Below are positions 49,687 through 58,773 of a DNA stretch of 64,000 nt, piece by piece. The notes beneath the pieces are model-generated. The model did not search any database, was not told the DNA's origin, and worked only from the letters and a program-made list of their open reading frames with translations. A program made the translations under genes and the position numbers. The stretch's first letter is position 1. Each line of letters opens with the position of its first letter. Source of the DNA: CAYWMD01 sp964458575 (GTDB lineage Bacteria; Verrucomicrobiota; Verrucomicrobiia; Limisphaerales; JADLHS01); the NCBI GenBank assembly GCA_964458575.1, contig CAYWMD010000002.1, positions 124,001-188,000 on the forward strand. Direction: 5' to 3'.

Positions 49687-52600
49687 ATGAACGATTTGCA
49701 ACCACCCCCAGCCACCCCAGTGAAAACGTCAACCGATTCAGGTTCGTCCACCCTCCCGCGCCCGACCCGGGGCCGGAACCTCGTCATTTCCGGAACGAAT
49801 TTCTGGAATCCCGGCGACGACTTCGTTCGCGACGGCATCATCCACGTCCTGCGGCGGGTGTTTCCGGACGAACCGTTGAACTTCCTTTTCTACAACTTCA
49901 ATGCCGACTTCTTTCCGCAGGATAAATTCGCGGGCATTGGCAATTACGTCGCCGCGGGTGACCTCGGGAAATACCGGGACTTCGTGGATGCCGTGATCAT
50001 CGCCGGCCTGTCCGCCGGGGACGAGATCAAGGATTTGTATCGCTGGGTGATCGCCAACGGACTGGAGGAGAAGGTTTATCTCATCGGTGCCGGTTACGAG
50101 AATGATTACGTCGCCCGACACATTGCCCACGAGCCGGAGGCCACAATCTTCCGCAAGGCGCGCCTCGTGACCGGGCGCACGGCCAAGACGCCCGCTTTCA
50201 TCCAGGCCGCCGGCATTCCGTATTTCCACATCAACTGCCCGGCGATTTTGTCGGTGCCGGAGGTGAAGAAGGTTCCGGCCGGAAGCAAAATCGAGCGCAT
50301 TGGCTTTTCCATCCAGCTCCCGCACGGCGAAGGGTTGGTGAATCATTCCTGCGCCCGCGAACAGTATGAGCTTTCCGTCGCCGTGCTGCGGGATTTGGCG
50401 CGGCAATACGCCGTGGAAGTTGTCGCGCATCACAAGACCGAGTATTTCCATTTTCTGAAGCTGCTGCGCGGCACGGACATCCCGGTGAACTTCTCGTCGT
50501 TCTACCAGGACCTGCACCAGATTTATCCGCGCTACGATCTGGTGGTGACGACGCGGCTGCACTCCAGCTTGTTCGCCAACGGCCACGGGATTCCGGGCAT
50601 CATCATCAACGACACGGACCGCCACACGCACACGTTGGAGGGCTTCCCGCATTCGCTCTGGGTGAATGACCGCGAAAAATTCAATCGAGCGTTTGCGCAC
50701 TGGGAAAAATCCGATCTGGCGGCGATCGCTCGCGAGGCGGCGGACTTCAAGCGAGCCTTGGCGGACCAATACGTTTCGGTGTTGAGCCGGTCTCTGGGCG
50801 GCCCGCTGCGTTCGGAACGGGATGATTACGCCTTCGACTCCGAGCGGAAGGAGCAATTGCTGGTGCGTTCGCTGGTCAAGGCCGGCATGACCGTGTTGGA
50901 TGTCGGCGCCAACATCGGGAAATACACCAAGCTCTTCAGCCTGCTCGCGGGCGGGTCGGGTCGGGTGTTCGCTTTCGAGCCGGACCCCGGCTCCGGGCAG
51001 TGCTTGCGCCACCTGGTGGAACGCGACGCGTTGTCCAACGTCACGGTCGTCAACGCGGCTGTTTCGGACGCGAGCGGCACGGCGACGTTGAACCGCTTCC
51101 CCGAAGAGTATTCCTCCTGGAATGGTTTCGGCCGGCCGGCCATGGAGAACCCGAAGAATCCCAGCGAGTTCGTTCCCATCGTCGGCTCGGTGGAGGTCGA
51201 AACCGTGACGCTCGATGAATTCTGCCGCGCACACGGCATCCACGAAATTGATTACCTGAAGCTCGACGTGGAGGGTGCCGAACTCAAAGCATTGAAGGGC
51301 GCGCAGGACCTGCTCGCGCGCCGCGCGATCCGCCATCTGCAATTCGAAGTCTCACGCAAGATGTTGGAAGGCCTGCACACCACGGCCCGCCCGGTTTTTG
51401 ACCTGCTCGCATCGCACGGCTACGAGTGCCACGCCATCACGACCGACGGCCGGATGGCGGAAGTGGTCGCCGACTCCTCCGCGTTTTACGAGAATTACGT
51501 CGCCATCCCGGCGAAACCGGTGGCCGGGCAGTCCGAATTGTGGGGGCTGACTCTGTTGGCTTTGCTCGATTCGGACAACAAACGCCGCGTTCACAAGGTC
51601 ATCAGCGGGCTCACCAAAGACTACTGGCTCGAACGCAATCTCGTTCGTTACCAGGACACGGAAAACCACTGGTTCGATACCGCCACATTTCTGAACTGGT
51701 TCGCGCACCATCTTTTGCCGCGGAATTATCTGGAGATCGGCGTGCGGCGCGGCCGCTCGATGGCGCAGGTTCTCGTCGAATCGCCCCACACCCAGGCCCA
51801 TGGGTTTGACCTTTGGATTCCGGGTTATGGCTCCGTGCCGGAGCAGGGGATCGTGACCGAAAATCCCGGCCCGGAATTTGTCTGGCAGGAACTTCAAAAC
51901 CTCGGCGTCAAGAAGCTGCCGCAACTGACCAAAGGCGATTCCCATGCAACCGTGCCGGCCTTTTTCAAGGATCCGGCCAGCCCGCAGTGGTTCGATCTGA
52001 TTCTCGTGGATGGTGATCACACCGCCGCCGGTGCCGAGCAGGATTTGGAAATTGCCTTTGCCCATCTGGCGCCGGGTGGCGCGCTGATCTTCGATGACAT
52101 CTACAATCCGGCCCATTGCGATCTGTTGGACGTTTGGAACCGCTTTGTCCGGCGTTTCCCGGACCACCTGTTCTTCACCGACAAATCGGGCGCGGGAACG
52201 GCGGTCGCCATTCGTCCGCCCTTCGACAAGTTGAGCGCCGCAATCGGACTGAAACCCATGACGACAACCCCGCCCGCCCCGGAACCTCCCAAGCCGACCG
52301 TGGCCGAACGCGATCCCTTGCCCGTTCACTTCTTCACCATCGTCCTGAATGGCCAGCCGTTCATCCGCCATCACATCGAGCAGTTGCGCCAGTTGCCGTT
52401 CCGCTGGCACTGGCACATTGTTGAGGGGGTCGCGGAGTTGAACCATGACACCGCCTGGTCCAAGGCCGCTGGCGGAAAGATTCCCGCCAGCCTGCATCGG
52501 GCCGGCTTGAGCGCCGACGGTACCACGGAATACCTGGACGCGCTGCAAAAGGAATTTCCGGAGCACGTCACGATTTATCGCCCGGCCGCCGGCCGGTTCT

Positions 52601-55600
52601 GGGACGGCAAACGGGAAATGGTCAACGCCCCGCTCGCGCACATCCACGAGCCGTGCCTGCTCTGGCAGGTGGACGCGGACGAGTTGTGGACGACCTCGCA
52701 GATCATCCGCACCCGCTCCCTGTTCCTCGCGCATCCGGAGAATACCGCCGCGCTTTTCCACTGTGAGTATTTTGTCGGCCCCAAACTCGTCATCACGAGC
52801 CGTGACACCTACGGCAACCATTCCGAATTCGAGTGGCTGCGTGTCTGGCGTTACGAACCCCTCGACCGCTGGGCGGCGCATGAGCCGCCGCGGCTGCATC
52901 GCGGCGAACAGGACGTGGCGTCCATCAATGCCTTCCGTCAGGCGGAAACGGAGGCCATGGGCCTCGTGTTTCAGCACTACGCCTACGCGACGGAGGAACA
53001 GATCCGCTTCAAGGAAACGTATTACGGATATGCCGGGGCCACCCGGCAATGGCGCAAGCTTCAACGCGCGGAAAACTTCCCGCAACGTCTCGCGGAACAT
53101 TTTGCTTGGGTGAAGGACGAGGCCACGGTGGATTCGATCGAGCGGATCGGCCTTCAACGCCTCGCGCCGGATGATTGGTTCGAACCGACCACGGGCAAAC
53201 CGCCGGCCGCCAGTCCGCTGGAGGGCGCGGAACGAATCCTCCTGGTTCGAACTGATTCCATCGGCGATGCGGTGCTCGCGTCGGCGATGCTCGAGCCGAT
53301 TCGCCGCCGGTTTCCGCGGGCCAGAATCGCGATGCTTTGTCAGGCGCACATGGCCGACCTCTATCTCGCCTCTCCGTTTTTGGATGCCATCATCTGTTAC
53401 GACCGGGCCAAGCTGAGTGACGCGGCGGAACGGTCGCAGCTATTCGCCGAGATTGCGGCGTTCAAGCCGGACGTGGTCCTGAATTCCGTGCGTTCCCGCG
53501 ACCGGCTCTCCAACGAACTGGCGCAAGCCTTCCCCGGCGCGCGGCATATCGCGATTGAAGGCGACCTCAACAACATTTCCCCTGAAGATCACGAGTCGTC
53601 ACTGCGCGGTTATGAGCAGATCATCCCGAGCGCTGGCGAGCGCAGAACCGAGCTTGCCCGACACGCGGATTTTCTGGCGGGACTGGGAATTCAAGCGCGG
53701 CGGCTTCAAGCGGTCGCCTGGACCGGCCCGGTCGAGGAGCGTCTGGCCGACGAGTTGTTCCAGTTGCACCAACTGGACCCGCTGAAGACGATGGCGCTGT
53801 TTCCTGTCACGCAACACGGCATCAAGGATTACCCCGCCTTTGCCGAAGTCTTGAAGGGATTTGCCGACTGGAACTTCCTGATCCTCGGCGGAGCGGGGAC
53901 GGAGCCGTCCTGCGCGGAACTTGCAAAAAAACTCCCGGGCCGCGTCTGGAATTTTGCCGGTCTTACGAGCCTGCGCGAGATGACGGCGATCATCCGGCGT
54001 TGCCGCATCCTGCTGGGGTCCGACTCCTGCGGGCCGCACCTGGCGTGTGCGGTCGGTGTGCCGAACGTCGTGCTGTTGGGCGGCGGACATTTTGGCCGGT
54101 TCATGCCTCACAGCCCGCTGACCTCGGCTGTGGTCCTGCCGCTGGACTGTTTCGGTTGCAACTGGAGTTGTTGCCATCAACGCTCGCATTGCATCAAGGA
54201 TGTTCGGCCGGAGATCGTCGCGGAAGCGCTCCGCCAGACGCTGGAAAAGCCATCCCGCCGGCCCAGGTTGTTTGTGCAGCCGGCTACCGCCCTGCCGCCG
54301 GACCACGGATGCTCCCCGCTGCCGGACCTGCGCGAGTGGCTGCCGGAACTCGACGTGGAGATCATCGAGCCGGCGACCGAACGGGTCGCTGCGTGCGAGA
54401 CCGAAATCATCGGCAAAGGCATCTCCGATCCGCTGGTCACGGCCATCGTCTCGACCTACAACAGTGAGCGCTTCATGGCGGCCTGCATGGAGGACCTGAT
54501 CGCGCAAACGATTTTGGACCAGCTGGAGATTCTGGTGATAGACAGCGGCTCGCAGGAAAACGAGCGGGCCATCGTCGCGCGTTACCAGGAAAAGCATCCC
54601 AACATCCGTTACGTGCGGACGGCGCGCGAACCGCTTTACAAGGCTTGGAATCGCGCCGTCGGAATGGCGCGGGGCAAATACGTCGTCAACGCCAACACCG
54701 ACGATTCCCGCCGTCCGGACGCCTTCGAGGTGCTGCTGGCGGGGATGGAAGCGCATCCGGACGCGGATCTGGCGTACGCGCACTATTACATGACGAGCCG
54801 CCCGAACGACCCGTTTCCACCCACGTCGGTGTTCCGGGACGTTTGCCACGACCCCTACCATCCCGCCCAATTGCTGTTTTACTGCATCACCGGCTGTCTC
54901 CAGTTCTGGCGAAAGTCGGCGCTGCTGCAGCTCGGCGGTTTTGACGAGAGCCTCAAGTGCGTGGGCGACTACGAGATCCTGCTGCGCTTCCTGCGCCAGG
55001 GGATGAAGCCGTTGCTGGTGCCCGACAAGCTCAGTTGTTTCTACATCAATCGCGAGGGGCTTTCCTTTGGCGGCACCACCGCCGGCAAGGAGGATATCGC
55101 CATCAAGAAGCGCTACCGGCAGGAGGTGGATGTGTCGGAAATCTTTGCGGTGAACGTGAAGAATCCGCGCGACCTGGCCCGGGCCTGGATTGCGCTCGGC
55201 AATTTTGCCGCGAGCGTCCCGGTGCCGTGGTCTGACCAGCCGCACACCTTCTACGATTACTCGATCAACTGCTACCAACGGGCCTTGCAATACGACCCGC
55301 AGTCCACCGCTGCGTGGCACAACGTGGCCGTGTTGTCGTTGCGGCTCAACATCACGGATTTCCTGTCCCAGACGTTCGGCGGCAGCCAGAGCCAGATTGC
55401 GGGCATCATTGAAAACGCGAAACGAAACCCGAAACTCGTCGGCGTTGAGTTCAAGCCCCGGGAAACCGGTTACATCCATCGTTCCTCGCCCCCGGCGGCG
55501 ACACCGCCGGGCCCGCTGGCAATCGTCCCGCCGTCGGCAGCGGCTGGCCCAGATGCGGCCGGAAAAGTTTCGGTGGATTGGATCGGATCGTTTCTCGATC

Positions 55601-58600
55601 ACGGCAGCCTTTCGCATGTGAACCGGGAATTGACGCGCGCGTTGGCCCCCACCGCGGAAATCCAGCTTCAGCGCGTAAACAAAGGCGCGGCGGCTTCGCC
55701 GGCTTTCCACGAGCTGGCGTCCGCCATTTCATCCAAAGCTTCCGCAGATGCCGCGATCACCGTGCGCCATGCCTGGCCGCCGAACTGGTCGCGGCCGAAG
55801 CAGGGCAAGCTCGTGGTCATTCAGCCGTGGGAATTCGGCGCATTGCCGGTGGACTGGGTGCGGGCCGCGGAGCACGTGGATGAATTCTGGCTGCCCTCAC
55901 GTTATGTGCGAAACGTTTACATCGAATCCGGCGTGCCGGCGAACAAGCTCGCCGTCGTGCCGAACGGTGTGGACGCGGAAAAGTTTCGTCCCCAGGCCGC
56001 GCCGATGCCGCTGGCAACGCAGAAGAAGTTCAAGCTTCTCTTCGTGGGCGGAACGATTCATCGCAAGGGACCGGACCTGTTGCTCAAGGCGTATCTCGAG
56101 AACTTCTCGGCGGCGGATGATGTTTGTCTCGTCATCAAGGATTTCGGCGGCCAGGGCGTTTATGCCGGCCAGACGTTCGAGCAACAAATCCGCGCGGCGC
56201 AAGCCCGACCCGGCGCGCCGGAGATTTTGTACCTGAACGAAGAACTGGCGGCGGAGTCCCTGCCCGGGCTTTACACCGCCGCCAATTGCCTGGTGCTGCC
56301 GTATCGCGGAGAAGGTTTCGGCCTGCCGGTGCTCGAAGCGATGGCGTGCGGCCTGCCGGTCATCGTCACGGCCGGTGGCGCGACCGACGATTTTGTGCGC
56401 GACGACTTCGCCTGGAGGATTCCGGCCGAGCGCCGCGCGTTTGGCCGTGAAGTCAGCGGCATGAAACTCGCCGGACCAGGTTGGTGGCTGGAGCCGGACC
56501 TCGCGGCGCTGGGTAAAGCCATGCGCGAGGCGTTCGCAAATCCAGCCGCAACGCGCACCCGCGGCGAAGTTGCGTGCAGCCACGCGCGCGAACGCTTCAC
56601 CTGGAAGCAATCGGCGGCGGTTGCCGTGGAGCGAATTCGCGAGCTGGTGTCGAAGCGGGTCGAAACCCATGCTGCGCTGGCGGAGGGCGGTGTTGGAGGT
56701 GCTTCAGCGACGAAACAAACGAAGCCGGCCGCCATCACCCTGCCGCCGTGTGCACTCGTCGGTCACCTTGCCGAAGCCCGCGAGCTTGTTCGGCGGAAAA
56801 ATCTGTCGGGTGCTTGGGCAGCTACCGTGGCGGCCCTCGCGAAACGGCCGTTTCATCCCGAGGCGTATTTGCTGCTGGGCGAAATTGCGCTGGCCGCCGG
56901 CAATGGTCAGGCCGCAAAACGTTGCGCGGAATACGCCAGCCGCATCGCTCCCGGCTTCAAACCCGCGAAGAAATTCCTGAACCAGCGGTTCAAAGGCGAT
57001 GCGCGTCCCGGCTGGCTTGAACTTCCCGAATCAATCGGCCATCGCCCGTCGGCCTTCGCCAGTCGCCTCTCGGTCTGCCTCATCGTGAAGAACGAGGAAA
57101 AGTTTCTGGCGCAATGTTTGAACTCGGTTCGCGGTCTCGCGCCGCAAATCGTCGTTGTGGACACCGGCTCGACCGATCGCACGGTGGAGATTGCCCGGGA
57201 ATGTGGGGCGGAAGTGCATGCGTTTGCGTGGTGCGATGATTTCAGCGCGGCGCGCAATGCCGCGTTGGAACATGTCACCGGCGATTGGGTGCTGGCCCTG
57301 GACGCGGACGAGGAGTTGTCCGCCGACGGGCGCGAGAATCTCCGGCAGGCCATGAGCAGCGCCGCTGTGATGGCCTGGCGGCTGCCGATCGTGGACGTGG
57401 GCCGCGAGGCCGAGGGCTGTTCCCACGTGCCGCGGTTGTTCCGCAACGCGCCGGGCCTATTTTACATCGGCCGCGTTCACGAGCAGGTGTTCAGCAGCCT
57501 CGAAGCGCGCCGCGAAGAGTGGGGGTTGGAAAACCGCATCGGCGACGTGACGCTCGTTCATCACGGCTATACCGCCGCAATGACGCGCGACCGCAACAAG
57601 GTCGCGCGCAACCTGCGCCTGCTTGAGCAGGCCATCATCGAACTGCCCGGTGAACCGCACCTGTTGATGAATCTGGGGCTGGAACTGGCCCGCGCGGGCC
57701 GCCAAGCCGAGGCGCTCGAACGTTACGGCGAAGCGTTCGATGTCTTGTCGGCGAAGCCGCAGGTGGAAATTGTTCCCGAACTCCGCGAGACGCTGCTCAC
57801 GCAGTTCTGCGCGAGGTTGACGGCGGCCAAGCGCTTTGACGAAGTCGTTCGCGTCCTGACCGCACCGCTGGCCAAAGGGCAGGGCGGCCTGACCGCGTCG
57901 CTGCATTTCTCGTTGGGCCTGGCGCACCTTGAATTGAAGCAGTTCGGAGAGGCTGCTGATCATCTGCGCCAGTGCCTGGCGAAACGCGGCCGGCGCTGTC
58001 TGGCGCCGATCAACCCGGACATAAACACAGCCGCGCCACATCATTGCCTTGCGCTTTGCCTGGCACGGCTGGGCGATGCAACGGCGGCGGAGCAGGCGTT
58101 TCAGGCGGGCTTGCAGGAAAACGGTCACGGGGCGCCGCTGCGGCTGGATTACGCGCGGTTCCGGGCCGAGCGCAATCGCCCGGTGGAGGCATTGGAACTG
58201 TTGAATGCCATCGTTGCGCAGGACCCGCAAAATTCAGCCGCTTGGCGGTTGGGCGGCCAGATCGCCCTGAGCCGTCCGGAGTTTCTCGAGTTTGCACGCG
58301 ACTGGACCGGCGAGGCAATGCGCTATGCGGCGGAAGATCTGGTCGTTGCTTCGCACCGCGCCGAAGCCCTGTTGTTGAGCGGCGACACTGCGGGCGCCAG
58401 CGAGCTTTGGGAACGGGTCTGGAACAGTGAACGCCGGCCCGGGGCACTGGCGGCGCTGATTTTGTGCGAGGCGATTGAAGCGCCGACGACGCACGCCCCA
58501 ACCGAAGGAACGGAAGAAGCGATTGTGAGCCGCGCCTTCGTGGGTTGGTATCAAAAGCTGATCAAGACGCACGCCCCGACCGTTGGCCGGTTGAATGAGC

Positions 58601-58695
58601 AGGTGGAAAAACTGGCGCGGGCGCTGCCGACGGCCGCGAAGATTCTGGAAGCGGCGTTGGCGGAGGCTGACCAGCTTGAAGCGCCGGCGGTTTGA
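49687..58695 (+). CDS. Giant multidomain glycosyltransferase/methyltransferase/pyruvyltransferase-like fusion with TPRs
   Basis: 3002 residues in one unbroken frame. Domains, approximate residues: polysaccharide pyruvyltransferase-like (31-345, GTNFWNPGDDFVRDG, TTRLHSSLFANGHGIPGI); FkbM methyltransferase (375-600, VLDVGANIGKYTKLFS, YLKLDVEGAELKALKG); second SAM methyltransferase (640-850, YLEIGVRRGRSMAQV, LILVDGDHTAAGAEQD); a GT-like module (880-1170, VDADELW); GT9 heptosyltransferase-like (1184-1520, LLVRTDSIGDAVLASAML); GT2 (1582-1830, AIVSTYNSERFMAACM); short TPR; GT4 (1960-2320, GEGFGLPVLEAMACGLPVI); helical/TPR-like (2357-2435); second GT2 (2461-2680, CLIVKNEEKFLAQCLNSV, LDADEELS); C-terminal TPRs (2690-3000). 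Location right after flagellin suggests flagellin or surface glycan modification; direct evidence is lacking. The start at 49687 is 154 bases after fliC. Confidence 0.88.
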   Translation: MNDLQPPPATPVKTSTDSGSSTLPRPTRGRNLVISGTNFWNPGDDFVRDGIIHVLRRVFPDEPLNFLFYNFNADFFPQDKFAGIGNYVAAGDLGKYRDFVDAVIIAGLSAGDEIKDLYRWVIANGLEEKVYLIGAGYENDYVARHIAHEPEATIFRKARLVTGRTAKTPAFIQAAGIPYFHINCPAILSVPEVKKVPAGSKIERIGFSIQLPHGEGLVNHSCAREQYELSVAVLRDLARQYAVEVVAHHKTEYFHFLKLLRGTDIPVNFSSFYQDLHQIYPRYDLVVTTRLHSSLFANGHGIPGIIINDTDRHTHTLEGFPHSLWVNDREKFNRAFAHWEKSDLAAIAREAADFKRALADQYVSVLSRSLGGPLRSERDDYAFDSERKEQLLVRSLVKAGMTVLDVGANIGKYTKLFSLLAGGSGRVFAFEPDPGSGQCLRHLVERDALSNVTVVNAAVSDASGTATLNRFPEEYSSWNGFGRPAMENPKNPSEFVPIVGSVEVETVTLDEFCRAHGIHEIDYLKLDVEGAELKALKGAQDLLARRAIRHLQFEVSRKMLEGLHTTARPVFDLLASHGYECHAITTDGRMAEVVADSSAFYENYVAIPAKPVAGQSELWGLTLLALLDSDNKRRVHKVISGLTKDYWLERNLVRYQDTENHWFDTATFLNWFAHHLLPRNYLEIGVRRGRSMAQVLVESPHTQAHGFDLWIPGYGSVPEQGIVTENPGPEFVWQELQNLGVKKLPQLTKGDSHATVPAFFKDPASPQWFDLILVDGDHTAAGAEQDLEIAFAHLAPGGALIFDDIYNPAHCDLLDVWNRFVRRFPDHLFFTDKSGAGTAVAIRPPFDKLSAAIGLKPMTTTPPAPEPPKPTVAERDPLPVHFFTIVLNGQPFIRHHIEQLRQLPFRWHWHIVEGVAELNHDTAWSKAAGGKIPASLHRAGLSADGTTEYLDALQKEFPEHVTIYRPAAGRFWDGKREMVNAPLAHIHEPCLLWQVDADELWTTSQIIRTRSLFLAHPENTAALFHCEYFVGPKLVITSRDTYGNHSEFEWLRVWRYEPLDRWAAHEPPRLHRGEQDVASINAFRQAETEAMGLVFQHYAYATEEQIRFKETYYGYAGATRQWRKLQRAENFPQRLAEHFAWVKDEATVDSIERIGLQRLAPDDWFEPTTGKPPAASPLEGAERILLVRTDSIGDAVLASAMLEPIRRRFPRARIAMLCQAHMADLYLASPFLDAIICYDRAKLSDAAERSQLFAEIAAFKPDVVLNSVRSRDRLSNELAQAFPGARHIAIEGDLNNISPEDHESSLRGYEQIIPSAGERRTELARHADFLAGLGIQARRLQAVAWTGPVEERLADELFQLHQLDPLKTMALFPVTQHGIKDYPAFAEVLKGFADWNFLILGGAGTEPSCAELAKKLPGRVWNFAGLTSLREMTAIIRRCRILLGSDSCGPHLACAVGVPNVVLLGGGHFGRFMPHSPLTSAVVLPLDCFGCNWSCCHQRSHCIKDVRPEIVAEALRQTLEKPSRRPRLFVQPATALPPDHGCSPLPDLREWLPELDVEIIEPATERVAACETEIIGKGISDPLVTAIVSTYNSERFMAACMEDLIAQTILDQLEILVIDSGSQENERAIVARYQEKHPNIRYVRTAREPLYKAWNRAVGMARGKYVVNANTDDSRRPDAFEVLLAGMEAHPDADLAYAHYYMTSRPNDPFPPTSVFRDVCHDPYHPAQLLFYCITGCLQFWRKSALLQLGGFDESLKCVGDYEILLRFLRQGMKPLLVPDKLSCFYINREGLSFGGTTAGKEDIAIKKRYRQEVDVSEIFAVNVKNPRDLARAWIALGNFAASVPVPWSDQPHTFYDYSINCYQRALQYDPQSTAAWHNVAVLSLRLNITDFLSQTFGGSQSQIAGIIENAKRNPKLVGVEFKPRETGYIHRSSPPAATPPGPLAIVPPSAAAGPDAAGKVSVDWIGSFLDHGSLSHVNRELTRALAPTAEIQLQRVNKGAAASPAFHELASAISSKASADAAITVRHAWPPNWSRPKQGKLVVIQPWEFGALPVDWVRAAEHVDEFWLPSRYVRNVYIESGVPANKLAVVPNGVDAEKFRPQAAPMPLATQKKFKLLFVGGTIHRKGPDLLLKAYLENFSAADDVCLVIKDFGGQGVYAGQTFEQQIRAAQARPGAPEILYLNEELAAESLPGLYTAANCLVLPYRGEGFGLPVLEAMACGLPVIVTAGGATDDFVRDDFAWRIPAERRAFGREVSGMKLAGPGWWLEPDLAALGKAMREAFANPAATRTRGEVACSHARERFTWKQSAAVAVERIRELVSKRVETHAALAEGGVGGASATKQTKPAAITLPPCALVGHLAEARELVRRKNLSGAWAATVAALAKRPFHPEAYLLLGEIALAAGNGQAAKRCAEYASRIAPGFKPAKKFLNQRFKGDARPGWLELPESIGHRPSAFASRLSVCLIVKNEEKFLAQCLNSVRGLAPQIVVVDTGSTDRTVEIARECGAEVHAFAWCDDFSAARNAALEHVTGDWVLALDADEELSADGRENLRQAMSSAAVMAWRLPIVDVGREAEGCSHVPRLFRNAPGLFYIGRVHEQVFSSLEARREEWGLENRIGDVTLVHHGYTAAMTRDRNKVARNLRLLEQAIIELPGEPHLLMNLGLELARAGRQAEALERYGEAFDVLSAKPQVEIVPELRETLLTQFCARLTAAKRFDEVVRVLTAPLAKGQGGLTASLHFSLGLAHLELKQFGEAADHLRQCLAKRGRRCLAPINPDINTAAPHHCLALCLARLGDATAAEQAFQAGLQENGHGAPLRLDYARFRAERNRPVEALELLNAIVAQDPQNSAAWRLGGQIALSRPEFLEFARDWTGEAMRYAAEDLVVASHRAEALLLSGDTAGASELWERVWNSERRPGALAALILCEAIEAPTTHAPTEGTEEAIVSRAFVGWYQKLIKTHAPTVGRLNEQVEKLARALPTAAKILEAALAEADQLEAPAV

Positions 58696-58710
58696 AGCCA
58701 GGTCCCTTTC

Positions 58711-58764
58711 AAAAGTCCGGAGTCCGGAGTCCCGAGTCGCAAGAGCCGGGACTTTGGACTCCGG
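58711..58764. terminator. Hairpin repeat between convergent genes (AGTCCGG-type)
   Basis: CCGGAGTCCGGAGTCCCG (58717-58734) and CGGGACTTTGGACTCCGG (58747-58764) pair at 16 of 18 positions around a 12-base loop. The tandem AGTCCGG units resemble the outer arms of the array at 47607-47815. Lying between two stop codons from opposite strands (58695 and 58774), it probably acts as a bidirectional terminator. Confidence 0.75.
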
Positions 58765-58773
58765 CCGACGGAT

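Noticed and set aside
49536..49925. 129-codon frame directly after fliC
   Set aside because: It overlaps the pyruvyltransferase-like start of the giant gene in another frame and has no recognisable features.
51352..55710. Long minus-strand frames (51352-53349 and 53599-55710)
   Set aside because: Antisense to the giant glycosyltransferase; the composition is His/Gln/Arg-rich with no domain.
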